64,000 nucleotides of DNA from contig NC_063045.1 of assembly GCF_018812025.1 (NCBI RefSeq), positions 51,355,079-51,419,078 on the forward strand, read 5' to 3'. Both the position numbers and the translations under genes were made by a program. The stretch's first letter is position 1; each line of letters begins with the position of its first letter. The DNA is from Megalobrama amblycephala. Its lineage: Eukaryota; Chordata; Actinopteri; Cypriniformes; Xenocyprididae. Shown here one piece after another: positions 40,524 to 51,565 of this stretch. Under the pieces are notes generated by a model. The model saw only the letters and a program-made list of their open reading frames with translations. It ran no database searches and was not told the DNA's origin.

Positions 40524-40800
40524 CTGAATGCCAATCTTCATCAGACTGACACCAGGCTGACAACACAGCCTATACTCCCCTACACAAGCCGTGACGTCTG
40601 CCATATCAGACCCCTCCCACCATCTCCCCCTCCTCTCTCCCTCTCTCTCCCCGTACCCCTCTCTCTGCCGAGTGTACACCTCCGCGGTTCCTCTTCCACT
40701 GGCATTAGTCCATGCTGTACCGAACACCCCGGGCCCTGCACGCGCATCTCCGGTTCATTAACGGTGGAGCCCGCTGGCCCCCTATCGGCATCAAATGAGA
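40524..40800 (-). other. pknox2: Probable first exon of pknox2 (5' UTR or short N-terminal frame)
   Basis: On the minus strand the sequence reads ATTGGCATTCAG then GTAAGC, a near-consensus donor, with the last exon base at 40,524. The upstream end is not defined; the island is GC-rich to about 40,850 and has no obvious TATA box. One frame is open from an ATG at 40,727 to the donor (68 codons, phase 0), with further in-frame ATGs (MADVTAC..., MKIGIQ). It stays open through the 72-base exon at 20,223-20,294. PKNOX2 is normally initiated further downstream in a Met-Met-Gln context, so I treat this as leader sequence with an upstream open frame. The tmem218 promoter lies about 0.5-0.8 kb away on the other strand. 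Confidence 0.55.
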
Positions 40801-41330
40801 CCTACATTCGGCTGCAGCCTTCCCATATAGGCTCGCCTTGGCTGTTAGCCTAGTTGGAAAGCAGAGGAAAACTATTTATTTGAGCCACAACAAAAAAAGA
40901 AAAAAAAAAGTCACTTGGTCAAATCTCAAATGTATATTTAGATATTCTTCTAGAAATTCAACCCATAGGCTACGAGTAAAGTTGAGGCAAAAAGGCTAAT
41001 CTGGATAAACTAGCCTACACCATATAAATCCCTATAAAGGGAGCTAGGCTATATATAGACTGACAGTGTGATAGCCTAATACTAAAATAACGTGTCATTA
41101 ACATTAAATAATTGTCTGTTAAATTGTCACTGTACTGCCAAAGCAAATCATCAATATATGAAAAATATATTTAAAATAAAGGTAATAATGGAAAAAATAA
41201 AGAGTCCATAAAAATGGCGAAAATACAAACCAACATATATTATATATTATGCACACACACTATCAGTGAGCTTGCAGGACAAAGAAAATGTTTATACTGT
41301 ACGTACTACATATACCCAGTATTCACAAAA

Positions 41331-41400
41331 ACTACAACTCCCAGCATTCAGATCGCCAGATACTACAACCTGATTGGTCTATTTGCGACACAGGAAGTGT
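41331..41400 (+). promoter_or_regulatory. tmem218 core promoter: ZNF143, CCAAT and ETS motifs
   Basis: Three housekeeping promoter motifs lie within 70 bases. ACTACAACTCCCAGCATTC (41,331-41,349) closely matches the ZNF143/Staf core-promoter motif. GATTGG (41,372-41,377) is an inverted CCAAT box of NF-Y type. CAGGAAGTG (41,391-41,399) is an ETS/GABP-type site. There is no TATA box. Their position just ahead of the tmem218 leader exon and opposite the pknox2 first exon suggests a divergent, TATA-less promoter. Motif identity is seen; binding is inferred. Confidence 0.7.
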
Positions 41401-41528
41401 GGAGATAAACAGAAGCGACTGGGTTTCCATGGAAATATTTTATACTTTCTGCAGCTTGCATCTAGGCGTAAATCAGTATTATTATTCAGAATTTCGTAGC
41501 TGGTTTCATCATTTGGTTATTTTATAAG
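41390..41528 (+). other. tmem218: tmem218 non-coding first exon
   Basis: A donor TTATAAG/GTAAGC has its last exon base at 41,528, downstream of the ZNF143/CCAAT/ETS cluster. The next acceptor (TATTTCAG) ends at 41,766, only 24 bases before the tmem218 start codon. This span is therefore the likely 5' leader exon. Its start is estimated from the promoter motifs, not defined. Confidence 0.6.
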
Positions 41529-41790
41529 GTAAGCAAACGGCTTAGCCGTAAAAGGCTTACAAGGGATAGTTTGCTAGTTTAAGCACGTAATTTTGATGAA
41601 CTGCATGCTTGTGGGACTGAAAAAAAACAGCTTGACTGTAAATTTCTAGTAATAGCAGTTTGAAGACGATGGACGCGCCACATGGTTTGCTTTCATAACA
41701 TCAGATTTAGCGCGCGCGTCCATCATAACACGCTGTCTAAACACAAATGATACTTCTCTATTTCAGGTACAGGCAGCGCGAGAGGTGAGC

Positions 41791-41900
41791 ATGGCCGATG
41801 TGGTTTTGGGCGTTGGGACAGGTGTGTTTATCATTGCTTTAATCTGGATAGTTACTATCGTCCTCGCCATCGTTCTGTCGCGCGCAACCGGCCCAACAAA
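41791..41900 (+). CDS. tmem218: tmem218 coding exon 1
   Basis: The exon begins at an acceptor ending at 41,766 and contains the start ATG at 41,791. It encodes the first membrane segment (about 36 codons) and ends in AAA/GTAAGA with two bases of a lysine codon left over. Confidence 0.9.
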
Positions 41901-42117
41901 GTAAGAGCATACGTTTACGTTTTCGACACAGAATTTACATCTCCAGTGCTCTGTAGTGTTGTATTCATGAATAATCTCTATGCTATTGCCTCACCAGGTT
42001 AGGGATCATCCCTATATTCCTTCTGGCGCTCACCATCACACTAGTTTTAGTCTTTTTCCCTCGCGCACCTGAAGTTCCCTCCCCTGAGAGAGCAGTTCAG
42101 GTGAGTGCATTGACATT

Positions 42118-42159
<42 letters not shown>

Positions 42160-45100
42160 GGCCACTTTATTGGGTACACCTGGCTTGTAACGGGTTGGAC
42201 CCCCATTTGCCTTCAGAATTGCCATAACTCTTTGTGGCATAGATTCAATAAGGTCCTGGATACATTCCTCTGTGATTTTGGTCCATATTGACATGATAGC
42301 ATCATGCAGTTGCTTCAGATTTGTCAGCTGCACATTCAAGATGCGAATATCCCCTTCCACCACATCCCAAAGGTGCTCTATTGGATTGAGGTCTGGTGAC
42401 TGTGGAGGCCATTTGAGTATTTGTTATGTTTGAGATGATCTGTAACAATACTCATAAGCTGTGGTGTTTAAACAATGCTTAATTTGTACTGAGGGGGCTC
42501 AAAGTGTGCCAAGAAAATATTCCCCACACCATTACACCACCAGCAGCAGCCTGAACTGTTGATACAAGGCAGGATGGATCCATGCTTTCAAGTTGTTTGT
42601 GCCAAATTTAGCCCCCTACCATCTGAATGTCACAGCAGAAGACTTGTCAGACCAGGCAATGTTTTTCCAATATTCTATTTTCCATTTTGGTAAGCCCATG
42701 CAAATTGTAGGCTCAGTTTCCTGTTCTTTGCTGACAGGAGTGGCACCCGTTGTGGTCTTTTGCTGCTGTAGCCCATCTGCTTCAAGGTTTGACGTGTTGT
42801 GCATTCAGAGATGCTCTTCTGCAGACCTCGGCTGTAAAGAGTGGTTATTTGAGTTACTTTCTATCAGCTTGAACCAGTCTGGCCATTCTCCTGTGACCTC
42901 AGTCATCAACAAGGCATTTTCGCTCATAAAACTGCTGCTCACTGGATATTTTCTCTTTTTCAGACCATTCTCTGTAAACCCTAGAGATGGTTGTGCGTAA
43001 AAATGTTTCTGAAATATTCAGACCAGCCCGTCTAGCACCAAAAAAATTACCTTTGTTCCCCATTCTGACACTCACTTATGAACTTAAGTAGATCATCTTG
43101 ACCATGTCTACATGCCTAAATGCAGCAAGTTACTGCTGTGTGATTGGCTGATTAGATATTTGCGTTAACAAGCAGTTGAACAGGTGTACCTAATAAAGTG
43201 GCCGTGTATTATGGTACGTTCAAGTCATGTCGGAAAGATCGTATTTACGAGCTGAACACACATGAATGCCACCACAATGTCGTAAATACGAATGGGGAGC
43301 TCAGGACTTTCTTTAAGCCCCGATCTGTACGAGTTGGGGGCGTGTCAATGAGAAACATGGCAAAATACCACAATACTTATAGGTATTTAGAAGTGACATT
43401 GTCAGGCTTTTCTATTTACAACGAAGTAAGCTAATTCCTAGCAAAAAATACGATAGCATCATATTATAACAATATAATATATAACAATAAAGTTTACAAT
43501 GGCTTCATAAATTAATTAAAAACATAAAAAGCAACATACAACCAATGCACATTCTTTGCTCTACATTTTCTAGAAGTAGAATTTTTTTTGTGCGTGTAAT
43601 TAATTTAGAGAAGGCACACCGCCATCATACTATGATGAAAGTGAGTTGAACGCACACGACCTCCCACCTCGTAAATACGAACTTCCCAGGAGGACTTGAA
43701 CGCGCCAATATTTCCTGAATTCAAGTTCAATTTAAAATGAAAAGTTAATGTACAAGTGATTTGATAATTGTTTTGTAAGCTTATTGAATTCTGATCTTCA
43801 TGCTTGAATAGTGTTAGGTGCACTGTACAGCTCTGTGTGTCAGTTATATTTGACAAAGACATGTGCTAGTTTATCTCTCCTCAACAGCAGACAAGCACAA
43901 ACACAACAGCTTTTTCCCAAAGTCTGTCTTTGCCAAAACCAGCGCTCTGAGCTGCCAAGTCACCCTCTTGTCTGCACAAACAAAAACCGAACCATTTACC
44001 TTTCAGTCTTCAATAGCAAAACAGAAACATGTTGACTGAATCAAACATTCTCTTGTCTTCAACCTAAAATTAATATATTACCCCCTGCTCTCAGCTTGAA
44101 AAAGATTACATTTGTTTTGATACATAGACTTGAGATATCACAGGTTACATAGTGTAGTTCATTCCTGTAATATCTTGCAAAAGATGTTCTCAGACTTAAA
44201 AAATCAGGTTTGATGTTCCATTTTCTAATGTCAACAAACACTTTTTTTTTTTTTTTGGAATTTTAGAAACCATGTATGTTTGTGCAGGTACGTTAGTTTT
44301 TAATAATGAATATATGGTCTGATAATTGCCTAAATTTTCCATCATTTTTCCACAGTGGCTTTCTGTTGTAACCAAGTCTCTCATTACTATAAGCATACAT
44401 GTAGCACCATTCGTTGTGCTAGTCTCTGATTTGTGCATAACGCCAAATCCATGTTACACCCATTGCTGATTTGCTTGCAGCGGGTATGACCAGATAACAG
44501 TTTTTTTCTTGATAGGTGACAGTGTGTTGTATGAGAAATGGGTAACCCCTCACTGTTGTACAAAGGAATAATATCACAGTGCCAATTAGGCCGGCCCCAA
44601 ACAGGAGCTCACTGCCGCACATTCGATGCCACATTAATAAAACATGGCCTCTGCTCTGTGCTTCGCTAGCCAGCTAATTGGCAAATTAGAAAGTGAGATG
44701 CGTTAAACGAGAGAACACTGCATTCGCTGGAGACAGATCCCCCTCCCACATACACATGCATAGACACACACAAAGACATCTCTCTGTCTGTAGTTTAATG
44801 TAGGTTGTGGCCTCTCCCATGATTTAGGCCTCATACTCTAGTTCAAGTCCGTAGGGACGTAGAGTGTCATTAGTATTCAATGCTATCACCCTGTTCAGCT
44901 TTAATTCTAACTTGGAAGAAAAACAGACAGCAGAGTAAGAAATAATGGCAAGAAAGAAGTTATAGTTTTCCTGCTACATGAATATTAAACAAAAAAAATT
45001 AAAATTAAGGATACTGATTTATATCTATGTAACATTTTATGTCTATTACCATACACTCTAAAAAATGCTGGGTTAAAAACAACCCAAGTTGGACAAAAAT

Positions 45101-46167
45101 GGGTTGTTTTAACCCAGCGGTTGGGTTAAATGTTTGCCCGATGTGCTGGGCAGTTTATATAACCCATCTGTTTAAAAATTACTCTATGGCTGGCTTAAAA
45201 TGAACCCAAAATAGGTTGGAAATAAAATTTAAAAATCAGACACAATTACTAAGGGCAAACAATAATAATCAAAAGGTGAACATTTATTAATTAGCAATTT
45301 AATAAATGCTTACTGTTTCATTCATTAAACGTTTTAATAAATGTTCATTTATTAAACATATTGATTAATGTTAATTTCTAACATACTTTGGGTTAATTTT
45401 TAACAAGCAATACAGTAATTTTAAACAATAGTTGAGTTAAATAAAACTACCCAGCATGTTGGGCAAACATTTAACCCAACCGCTGGGTTTGTCCATTTTC
45501 AACCCAACTTGGGTTGTTTTAGCATTGTGTAGATTTTTTTGTATCTAGTTTACATGTATTAAATGTTTTATATTTCCAGTTTAAATTAGTAGTTTATATA
45601 ATAGTTTATATTATATAATTGTTTTCTATTTTAATATATTTTAAAATGTAATTTATGCTTGTGATGACAAAGCTGAATTTTCAGCATCCAATATTCCTTT
45701 TTTCAGTCACATGATCCTTCATCATTCAAAATCTCCTATTTTTAGTTTCAAACTTTTCTCAAGATCATTTAGGTTAAAATACTGTCTGTATGGCGCTTTA
45801 ATAGTGTCTTGTGCTGTGTTAAATGTCTTAGTGAGGTGCCGCTGGTTGCAGTCAGAATTTCTTAAAAGAACCCTGCTGACCTCTAGTGGAGAAAAGCAGA
45901 ACATACTAAATGTATTTCATGTTAATTAAAAAATATTAATGGAAACATCAAAGTCCTCATGGCTTTAATTACTTTCCAGTAACTGTATAATATGTTAAAT
46001 AATTCACGCCGTAAGCCTGTGATGTTTTTCAGATAGTGGATATGTTCTTCATCGGCCGGTACGTGCTCCTGTCCTTGGTGAGCGTGGTGTTCTTGGCAGC
46101 CCTGTTCATGTTGCTGCCCTTACATTTCCTGGAGCCCGTGTATGCCAAGCCCCTGAGAACACACTAG
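41791..46167 (+). CDS. tmem218: Transmembrane protein 218 (complete, three coding exons)
   Basis: The coding exons are 41,791-41,900, 41,998-42,100 and 46,033-46,167. Joined they give 116 codons including the stop, so 115 residues, the same length as human TMEM218. All junctions have consensus sites (AAA/GTAAGA, CCAG/GTTAGG, CAG/GTGAGT, TTCAG/ATAGTG) with matching phases. Three hydrophobic segments lie at about residues 8-29, 38-57 and 78-103. Family landmarks are the start MADVVLGVGTGVF, the motif FFIGRYVLL and the C-terminus FLEPVYAKPLRTH. TMEM218 is a small multi-pass ciliary transition-zone protein; human mutations cause Joubert/Meckel-type ciliopathy. The start is the first ATG after a short leader. 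Intron 3 (3.9 kb) holds a Tc1-like remnant and two inverted-repeat elements. Identity is secure; function is taken from the family. Confidence 0.93.
41998..42100 (+). CDS. tmem218: tmem218 coding exon 2
   Basis: This exon starts after CTCACCAG and completes the split lysine codon. It encodes KLGIIPIFLLALTITLVLVFFPRAP and ends ERAVQ/GTGAGT in phase 0. It supplies the second membrane segment and the conserved FPRA motif. A (CA)n run starts about 19 bases past the donor. Confidence 0.9.
42119..42158. repeat. (CA)n microsatellite
   Basis: About 20 CA units between the tmem218 exon 2 donor and the Tc1-like element. Confidence 0.9.
42158..43204 (-). mobile_element. Tc1/mariner-like transposon with decayed transposase
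   Basis: The ends are matching inverted repeats (CGGCCACTTTATTGGGTACA and its complement ending in TAATAAAGTGGCCG) about 1.05 kb apart, the usual Tc1 size. On the minus strand the left part reads as the C-terminus of a Tc1-type transposase (NLKQLHDAIMSIWTKI...ESMPQRV, then GGPTRY). Other frames carry scattered transposase fragments and stops, so the gene is inactive. It sits in tmem218 intron 3 directly after a (CA)n run. Confidence 0.85.
43212..43707. mobile_element. Short inverted-repeat element with ACGTTCAAGTC ends
   Basis: TGGTACGTTCAAGTC and GACTTGAACGCGCCA are imperfect inverted ends. TCGTATTTACGAG-like blocks repeat in both arms. It lies directly against the Tc1-like element's right end. 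Confidence 0.5.
44580..44880. promoter_or_regulatory. Candidate conserved element in tmem218 intron 3
   Basis: Repeat-free, with CATTAATAAAACATGG and GCTAATTGGCAAATTAG. It is unusual for a small housekeeping gene's intron and may serve neighbouring pknox2. Confidence 0.3.
45054..45528. mobile_element. Copy of the CACTCTAAAAAATG element, right end decayed
   Basis: The left end is intact (CACTCTAAAAAATGCTGGG) and the right arm keeps AACCCAACTTGGGTTGTTTT but lacks a clean terminus. It lies in tmem218 intron 3. Confidence 0.65.
46033..46167 (+). CDS. tmem218: tmem218 last coding exon
   Basis: The acceptor GTTTTTCAG precedes IVDMFFIGRYVLL, the best conserved stretch of the family. The third membrane segment, FLEPVYAKPLRTH and a TAG stop at 46,165-46,167 follow. 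Confidence 0.92.
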   Translation: MVDMFFIGRYVLLSLVSVVFLAALFMLLPLHFLEPVYAKPLRTH

Positions 46168-46560
46168 ACTGCGAGGCTTCATGTGCCAAACTCCTACAGA
46201 TATCCCAAAGCAGGGCAGCCAACCTGGCAGCGCCGTCATTCAACGAGTCCCGTCTGAGATGAGAGGACAGCAGAAGGTTCCAGGGCTTTTGTCTTCCTGT
46301 CCAAATCAGAGACGTCCACATCTCTCTGAGAGCACAACATAGAGCGGCCTGCATGCAGCATGTGCATTGCAAACAATTTCAGGAGGGTGTGGTTGGGTCA
46401 AGTTTTTCATGTACAGTTTCAAAGTTAGATGTGTAATTAAATAATTTATTAATTTTCTGGGTTTTTTTCTCTGAGGCTTTCTTCCTGTGTTACAATTTCA
46501 TAATTCTATGTATTTTTACTGTTAAAAAGAATACAATTTATTTTTATGTCAAACTTCCAG
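46168..46560 (+). other. tmem218: tmem218 3' UTR (end uncertain)
   Basis: Non-coding sequence follows the stop. No canonical AATAAA was found nearby. AT-rich hexamer variants such as AATACA near 46,530 are possible poly(A) signals, and the next repeat begins at about 46,771. The 3' end is an estimate. Confidence 0.35.
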
Positions 46561-47305
46561 TTTGTTCATTTCTTCAATTAGAGGTGTTTGCTAAGGAAGC
46601 ATCACTATTATTATTGCTCATAGTCAGTTTTCGAAAAACTCATAACTGAGTATGAAACTGAGTATTAAACTGTGATTGGATCATTGAGTCAATGGGTAGC
46701 AAATAAGAACCAGATCAGTCCAATTCATGAATGACTCCTTCAGACTGGTTTTGTGAACTGAAACTGATCATTAAATGGTTAGTTCACCCAAAAAATGAAA
46801 TATCTGTCATTTACTCACCCTCATGTCGTTCCAAATATAAGACCTTCGTTTATCTTCAGAACACAAATTAAGATATTTTTGATGAAATACAAGGTTTTTT
46901 TAACCCCCCATAGAAAGCAACGTAATTACTGTCATTCAAGGTAGAGAAAAGTAGTAAAGTCTTTGTTAAAATTGTTAGTCAGTGTTACTAGATTGGTTCA
47001 ACCTTTATGTTATGAAGTGATGAGAATACTTTTTGTACTGAGCCGACGTTCGGACATTAACACAGAATCGCTGAACTGCATTTACTGCGTCAACTGCGTA
47101 CGAGTCTGGCAGGGTAGAGAAGAAATTGTTGAATAAAGTCGTTACTTTTGTTTTGTTTTTGTGCACAAAAAGTATTCTCGTCACTTCATAACATCAAGGT
47201 TGATTACTTATGGGGGATAAAAAAAAAACAACCCTGGATTTCATCAAAAATAATTTGTTGCGAAGATGAACAAAGGTTTTATGGGTTGGGAACGACAGTG
47301 CTTAA

Positions 47306-48708
47306 AGGTGCTACAGAGGATCTTTTCGTCGACTGAGAAACCAAAGACTGTTACTGAGTTTTTGAAATGAGCGCATGCGTAAGAACAACCCCCCTCCTTC
47401 ACAACTCATTTTGAGGGAACACCTCCCAAAACTCATGCACGAGTATTGGAACACAAGTGTTTACCACCGGCATTCGCTGTGTCGTGTTAGTGGATTCATT
47501 ATGTCGGACTCACCGCAGGTAACTCATAATCTGCAGTTGTTACTCCTGTCTCCTGACAAAAACATTGCATGCGGCGCCTGTGGAGTGTGGAAAGTTACTG
47601 GAGCGCGCAGCCGCTCTCATCTCTCACAAGGAACGTCATGGCAGTGATTGACAAGCCAGAGGGCCAATCCTTTATGCCGAGTTCAGACTGCATGATTTTA
47701 GCCCCGATTTTGGCTCGCCGACAGGTTTTGAGAAATCGCCGACAAATGCCCGAAATCACAGGCAAATCGGTGCTCCTTCACGCGAGTGACAATCACGCAG
47801 TGTGAATGAGCAAAGACGCGATCTGAAAGAATCGCCGACGAGTCGCCGACACCCGTGAGATATTTGGCATGCTAAATATCTGGACCTGTCGGCGATTCAA
47901 AATCCTGCTGTGTGAAAAGTGTTCTGACTGAAAACTACATCGGCAATGACTGACAGCCAATGAGAGAGCAAGATACAGAGCAGCGGGGAGTTATAGACCA
48001 CAACGTCAGCAAGCATGGATGAAATTCATTCACATAAACATTACAATTCTATCAAAGGGAAACAAAGCACAAACATTTGCTTGACCATCCGCGACAGCAG
48101 CACATTGAAAAGTTATGTATTTACCTCCAACTCTCGTTGCAGAACACACAATCCACAGTCTCCCCAACCATTTCCTCCTCCATATTTTTCTTTTCTTTTT
48201 CTTATATTCGCTGCAAATCAGCGCACAGGCAATTCGTATTGCAAGCTTCTTGCGGGCTACCGTTTTTAATAATAATAACTCCGGTCCTGCACGCGTGATA
48301 TCGGGTTGTTTCCTTGTCACATCTCGCGTGTGTTTGGTTGTGAAACGTAGTTGGCGTGCCAGACAGAGTTGTCGGCGATTCTTCCTATTGTAAAGTCATA
48401 CAGTGTGAAACCTTCTGTCGCCGATCCATCGTGCAGTTTGAACACAGCAGCGACTGAATGCTGGCCAAGATAGTCATGCAGTGTGAAAAGAACAGTGACC
48501 CGACTGCTTTGAAAATCGTGCAGTCTGAATTCGGCTTTACGCGATGAACGATTGGCTGATGTTTTTAAGGCCCTACCTCGTGCACAGATTATGTATATTA
48601 ATATTATTCCTTTCAGTGCACCTAATAAATAGTCTTTTATCAGTTAGTAAAGACAGTTTCAAGTAATATTGCAAAAATGTATAAAACAAAACATCCTCTG
48701 TAGCACCT
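47306..48708 (+). mobile_element. TTAA-flanked element, middle of the nest
   Basis: AGGTGCTACAGAGGATC and TCCTCTGTAGCACCT are inverted and bordered by TTAA (47,302-47,305 and 48,709-48,712). A near-identical, uninterrupted copy lies at 63,163-63,759. An ATG at 47,501 gives MSDSPQ ending CAG/GTAACT. Confidence 0.8.
47675..48535. mobile_element. Innermost nested element with TGCCGAGTTCAGACTGCA ends
   Basis: TGCCGAGTTCAGACTGCATG at the left and CGTGCAGTCTGAATTCGGC at the right are inverted, with TTTA on both sides. The homologous empty site is visible in the sister copy near 63,578 (CAATCTTTAACGCGATGA), which proves the insertion. Confidence 0.75.
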
Positions 48709-49140
48709 TTAATGACAAAAATTTAATTTTTGGGTGAACTAACCCTTTAAGTCAGTGAGTCAAACTCAAGCACCAGTTCAGTCTGAATCATGAATGAACT
48801 TGATCAAACGATTCATTAAAGTGATCTGATGGCAAAAAAAAAAAAAAAAAAAAGATTCATTCTCTAATCAGACATTACCTAAGACAAGAAAGAGATATCA
48901 AATTGTGTGGCTTGTTTAAGAGAGGTGGCCTTTTACTATCAAAAAATGATCAGACTTGCATTTTCGAACAGCGGAAGATAAAACAAATCATTCCATTTTA
49001 TGGTGGTATTATAATACGGAGCCCCTAAAGGGACATGGTGATGGAAAAAATATGTCAATGCTTTTGCGTTCTCTTACAGACGTTCTGCATTTCCCCAAGA
49101 AACATTTTGTTCACTCACAAAATGATTGCATTCTCCTAAG

Positions 49141-49196
49141 AAACTTTGCATTTGCTCGCAAAACTTTTGAGTTCCTTGCGAGCGAATGCAAAGTTT
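49141..49196. repeat. 21-base perfect-but-one inverted repeat (hairpin)
   Basis: AAACTTTGCATTTGCTCGCA at 49,141 pairs with its complement ending at 49,196 (20 of 21 positions) around a 14-base loop. Related words (GCATTCTCC, TTTTGCGTTCTC) repeat in the 120 bases to the left, which favours a foldback repeat over a microRNA. Confidence 0.6.
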
Positions 49197-50139
49197 TTCA
49201 GGGGAATGCAAAAGTGTTTTCACAACTGACCGATGAAAATGCTACCTGAAATCTTATTGGCTGAGAGTGAACTGGAATTCTTTGACAATCAAAGATGGAT
49301 CTTTAATTTATTATCAGTTTAATATTATTTAGTAATACAAATCAAATGTATCTCAGAAATGACCAGGAATGAGGTGACTGGATGATTTGGACATAAAAAT
49401 GACCTAGTCTCTCTTACTGCTTCACAACGGCATACGTTGTACTCTGCAGAAGGTACTTGAGCCATTTTTAGTCATAATCAGTGCATATTTTTGGCACCTT
49501 CACTGCACCAGATCACATTCTAATACCCCAGTCCAATGCAAACTCAAATTTCACTCATTCACAGCTCAAACCAGACAAATTTCATTTTCTTGGTCCCATA
49601 TTGACATGCTAATTTTGGCCTTATGGAAGCATTCTTCAAGACACTGTCTCACTCTCCGCACAATACCACAAAGACGCAGGGAGCAAAGTTGGGCGGTCCA
49701 ACAAAGCTTCAAGCTGTGCAAGTTGATTATTTTGTTCTTAACAAGGCGAATACTCTGTGTGGGCCCTTTGTTGCCTCAGACGTTTACTTTCATTTTCATA
49801 AATCTCTCTGGGAGGCAAACTTCACAAGGCAGATGACCATCAATATTGCTTATTATTTTCACAGGCGTGTTGTACATGTCTCCTGTGATCTTTACAGCAT
49901 GAAGACAATAAATAACAAGCTCCAAATCTGATGTAAAACATGCTAGTTGCAGTTTCATACATCACAAAGTCAAGAAAAGTTGATCAAATGTGTGTCAAAT
50001 CAAACATGACAACAATAGTCCAGACTAGAACCTACACGTTTGTCCATTACAAAGCAAAGCAAAGCCAGTTGAGTTGGTGGTCATGCTGAAAAACTTGAAA
50101 TATCCTGGAACTCATCCCATATACTCATATATCCGGAGG

Positions 50140-50480
50140 TTCTTATACAGGGAGATTGTGGGAATGTGAGCAAGAAGCGAGGCGAGGCCGTGTCTCGGTT
50201 GCGCTAGCTCTCACCCCTAAGGTCTTCGTGCGATCCTTATTTAAAAGTGGGGAGTCCGGCAGGACGTGCAGTGAAATTCCAACCAGTGCGATGAAAGAGA
50301 ATCTAATGAATCAAATCCAATCCTATTAGTTCCGGCCCACATCGCAACACTGAGGCCTTTCTGCTTGCTGATCGGTGAAGATCTACCAGAGCTTGAGAAA
50401 CAGGGTACCGGACGGATGGACTGGTACATCAAATGGTTTGTGTAATCAAACCAAAGGATCACAGACACACTGAACGGCGT
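50140..50480. other. Repeat-poor intergenic island, function unknown
   Basis: A GC-richer block between tmem218 and robo4 with no supported exon. It could be an enhancer or a non-coding exon. I see no recognisable motif set. Confidence 0.2.
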
Positions 50481-50900
50481 CTATAAGTGCGATATAATAA
50501 AATACAAAAGACGCTAACCTTGAGAAACTGAGAAAAGAATCATTTTGAAAGGTGCCATTTTAGGAGCTCTTCTAAAACCAATATGTTTATAGATGGTTTC
50601 CAAAAGAAAATCAGTCATGTAAATCTCATTTATTATAATCAGTGTTTTAGTTATCAAATAAAGTAGAGACAACAGAAATAAGGAAGCTCTGAGCCATCTG
50701 TGTAGAGGAAGTGGCATAGGTGGCTGAGAAATGACATTACAAAACAGATTAGCAATTTGCTAATGTACTGCTCTGTAATCGCTGACTGCAATGACACTTG
50801 ACTTATTTTTGTTTCTTTTCCATTTCTTCCTGTCCTTCTCTCTGTCATTTTCCTTATCCCTTCTTGTTGTCTGTGCTGGTAGTGACTCTCTCTCTCTCCA

Positions 50901-51001
50901 GGGAGTGGGAAAAACGGCAGAACAAAGCATCGAAGGGAGCAGGGCTCATTGGGAGTCTGAGCTGGAGGCTTTGTAGGGCAGCCAGCTGGACATACAAAGA
51001 G
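50901..51001 (+). other. Exon-like segment upstream of robo4 (possible non-coding exon)
   Basis: A pyrimidine tract ending TCTCTCTCCAG is followed by about 100 bases and a donor-like AAAGAGA/GTAAGA. The flanks are GC-richer than the surroundings. It could be an upstream leader exon of robo4 or part of a non-coding RNA. No coding similarity was recognised. Confidence 0.25.
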
Positions 51002-51526
51002 AGTAAGAACGAGAGAGAGAAAGAAAGCAAAAGGGGGATGCAGAGCCGAAGAGGTGTAAGAGCGGCCCAGGATATGGGTGTGGGTGCTGCCGAGGCTCGC
51101 GGGAGAGGGGGAGGGATGAGGAGGGGAGCGGGGTGAACACTAGATCCTGCTTTGTGATCCATTCAAGCAGAACTTTTGCCCTCACACCCCTGGCCTTCTA
51201 TTCTCCAGCTCTGTGCTCCACAAGCCCACCCTTCACCCCCGACTCCATCCCTGAGAATTTTTTATCTGATCGGCGTTGGATAAATGTTTCTCGTACAATT
51301 TGTTCAACATTGGAATCTGTGAAGGAAAACTGTATAAGTCTATGAACAGAATTCCTGTTGGTTGTTGTCGGATGCAAAAGGTCAGTTATAGGTGTGGGGT
51401 CAGGTGAGGTCAAATGTGGGTGCTAACCTGGAAGTCAAACTAAATTAACTTTGATTAAACTTACAGTAAACTAAAATTGTGTTTTATGGGTGTGCAAGCT
51501 CAGTTGAAACGGGGTTGAAAAATAGA

Positions 51527-51528
<2 letters not shown>

Positions 51529-51560
<32 letters not shown>
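51529..51560. repeat. (ATT)n microsatellite
   Basis: About ten ATT units in AT-rich intergenic DNA. Confidence 0.85.

Positions 51561-51565
<5 letters not shown>

Larger units (their letters stand above)
46771..48750. mobile_element. Foldback MITE, outermost of a three-level nest
   Basis: The left TTAGTTCACCCAAAAA and right TTTTTGGGTGAACTAACCCTTTAA ends are inverted. The internal body is split by the TTAA element at 47,306-48,708, itself split by another element. It lies just downstream of tmem218. Confidence 0.75.

Noticed and set aside
40512..40853. 113-codon plus-strand open frame
   Set aside because: It overlaps the presumed minus-strand first exon and is rich in Pro/Ser/Leu from a pyrimidine tract.
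42593..43000. 135-codon plus-strand open frame
   Set aside because: It is the antisense of decayed Tc1 transposase sequence.
50798..51162. Overlapping 102- to 112-codon frames on both strands
   Set aside because: Purine/pyrimidine-rich low-complexity DNA; a splice-like segment there is noted separately.
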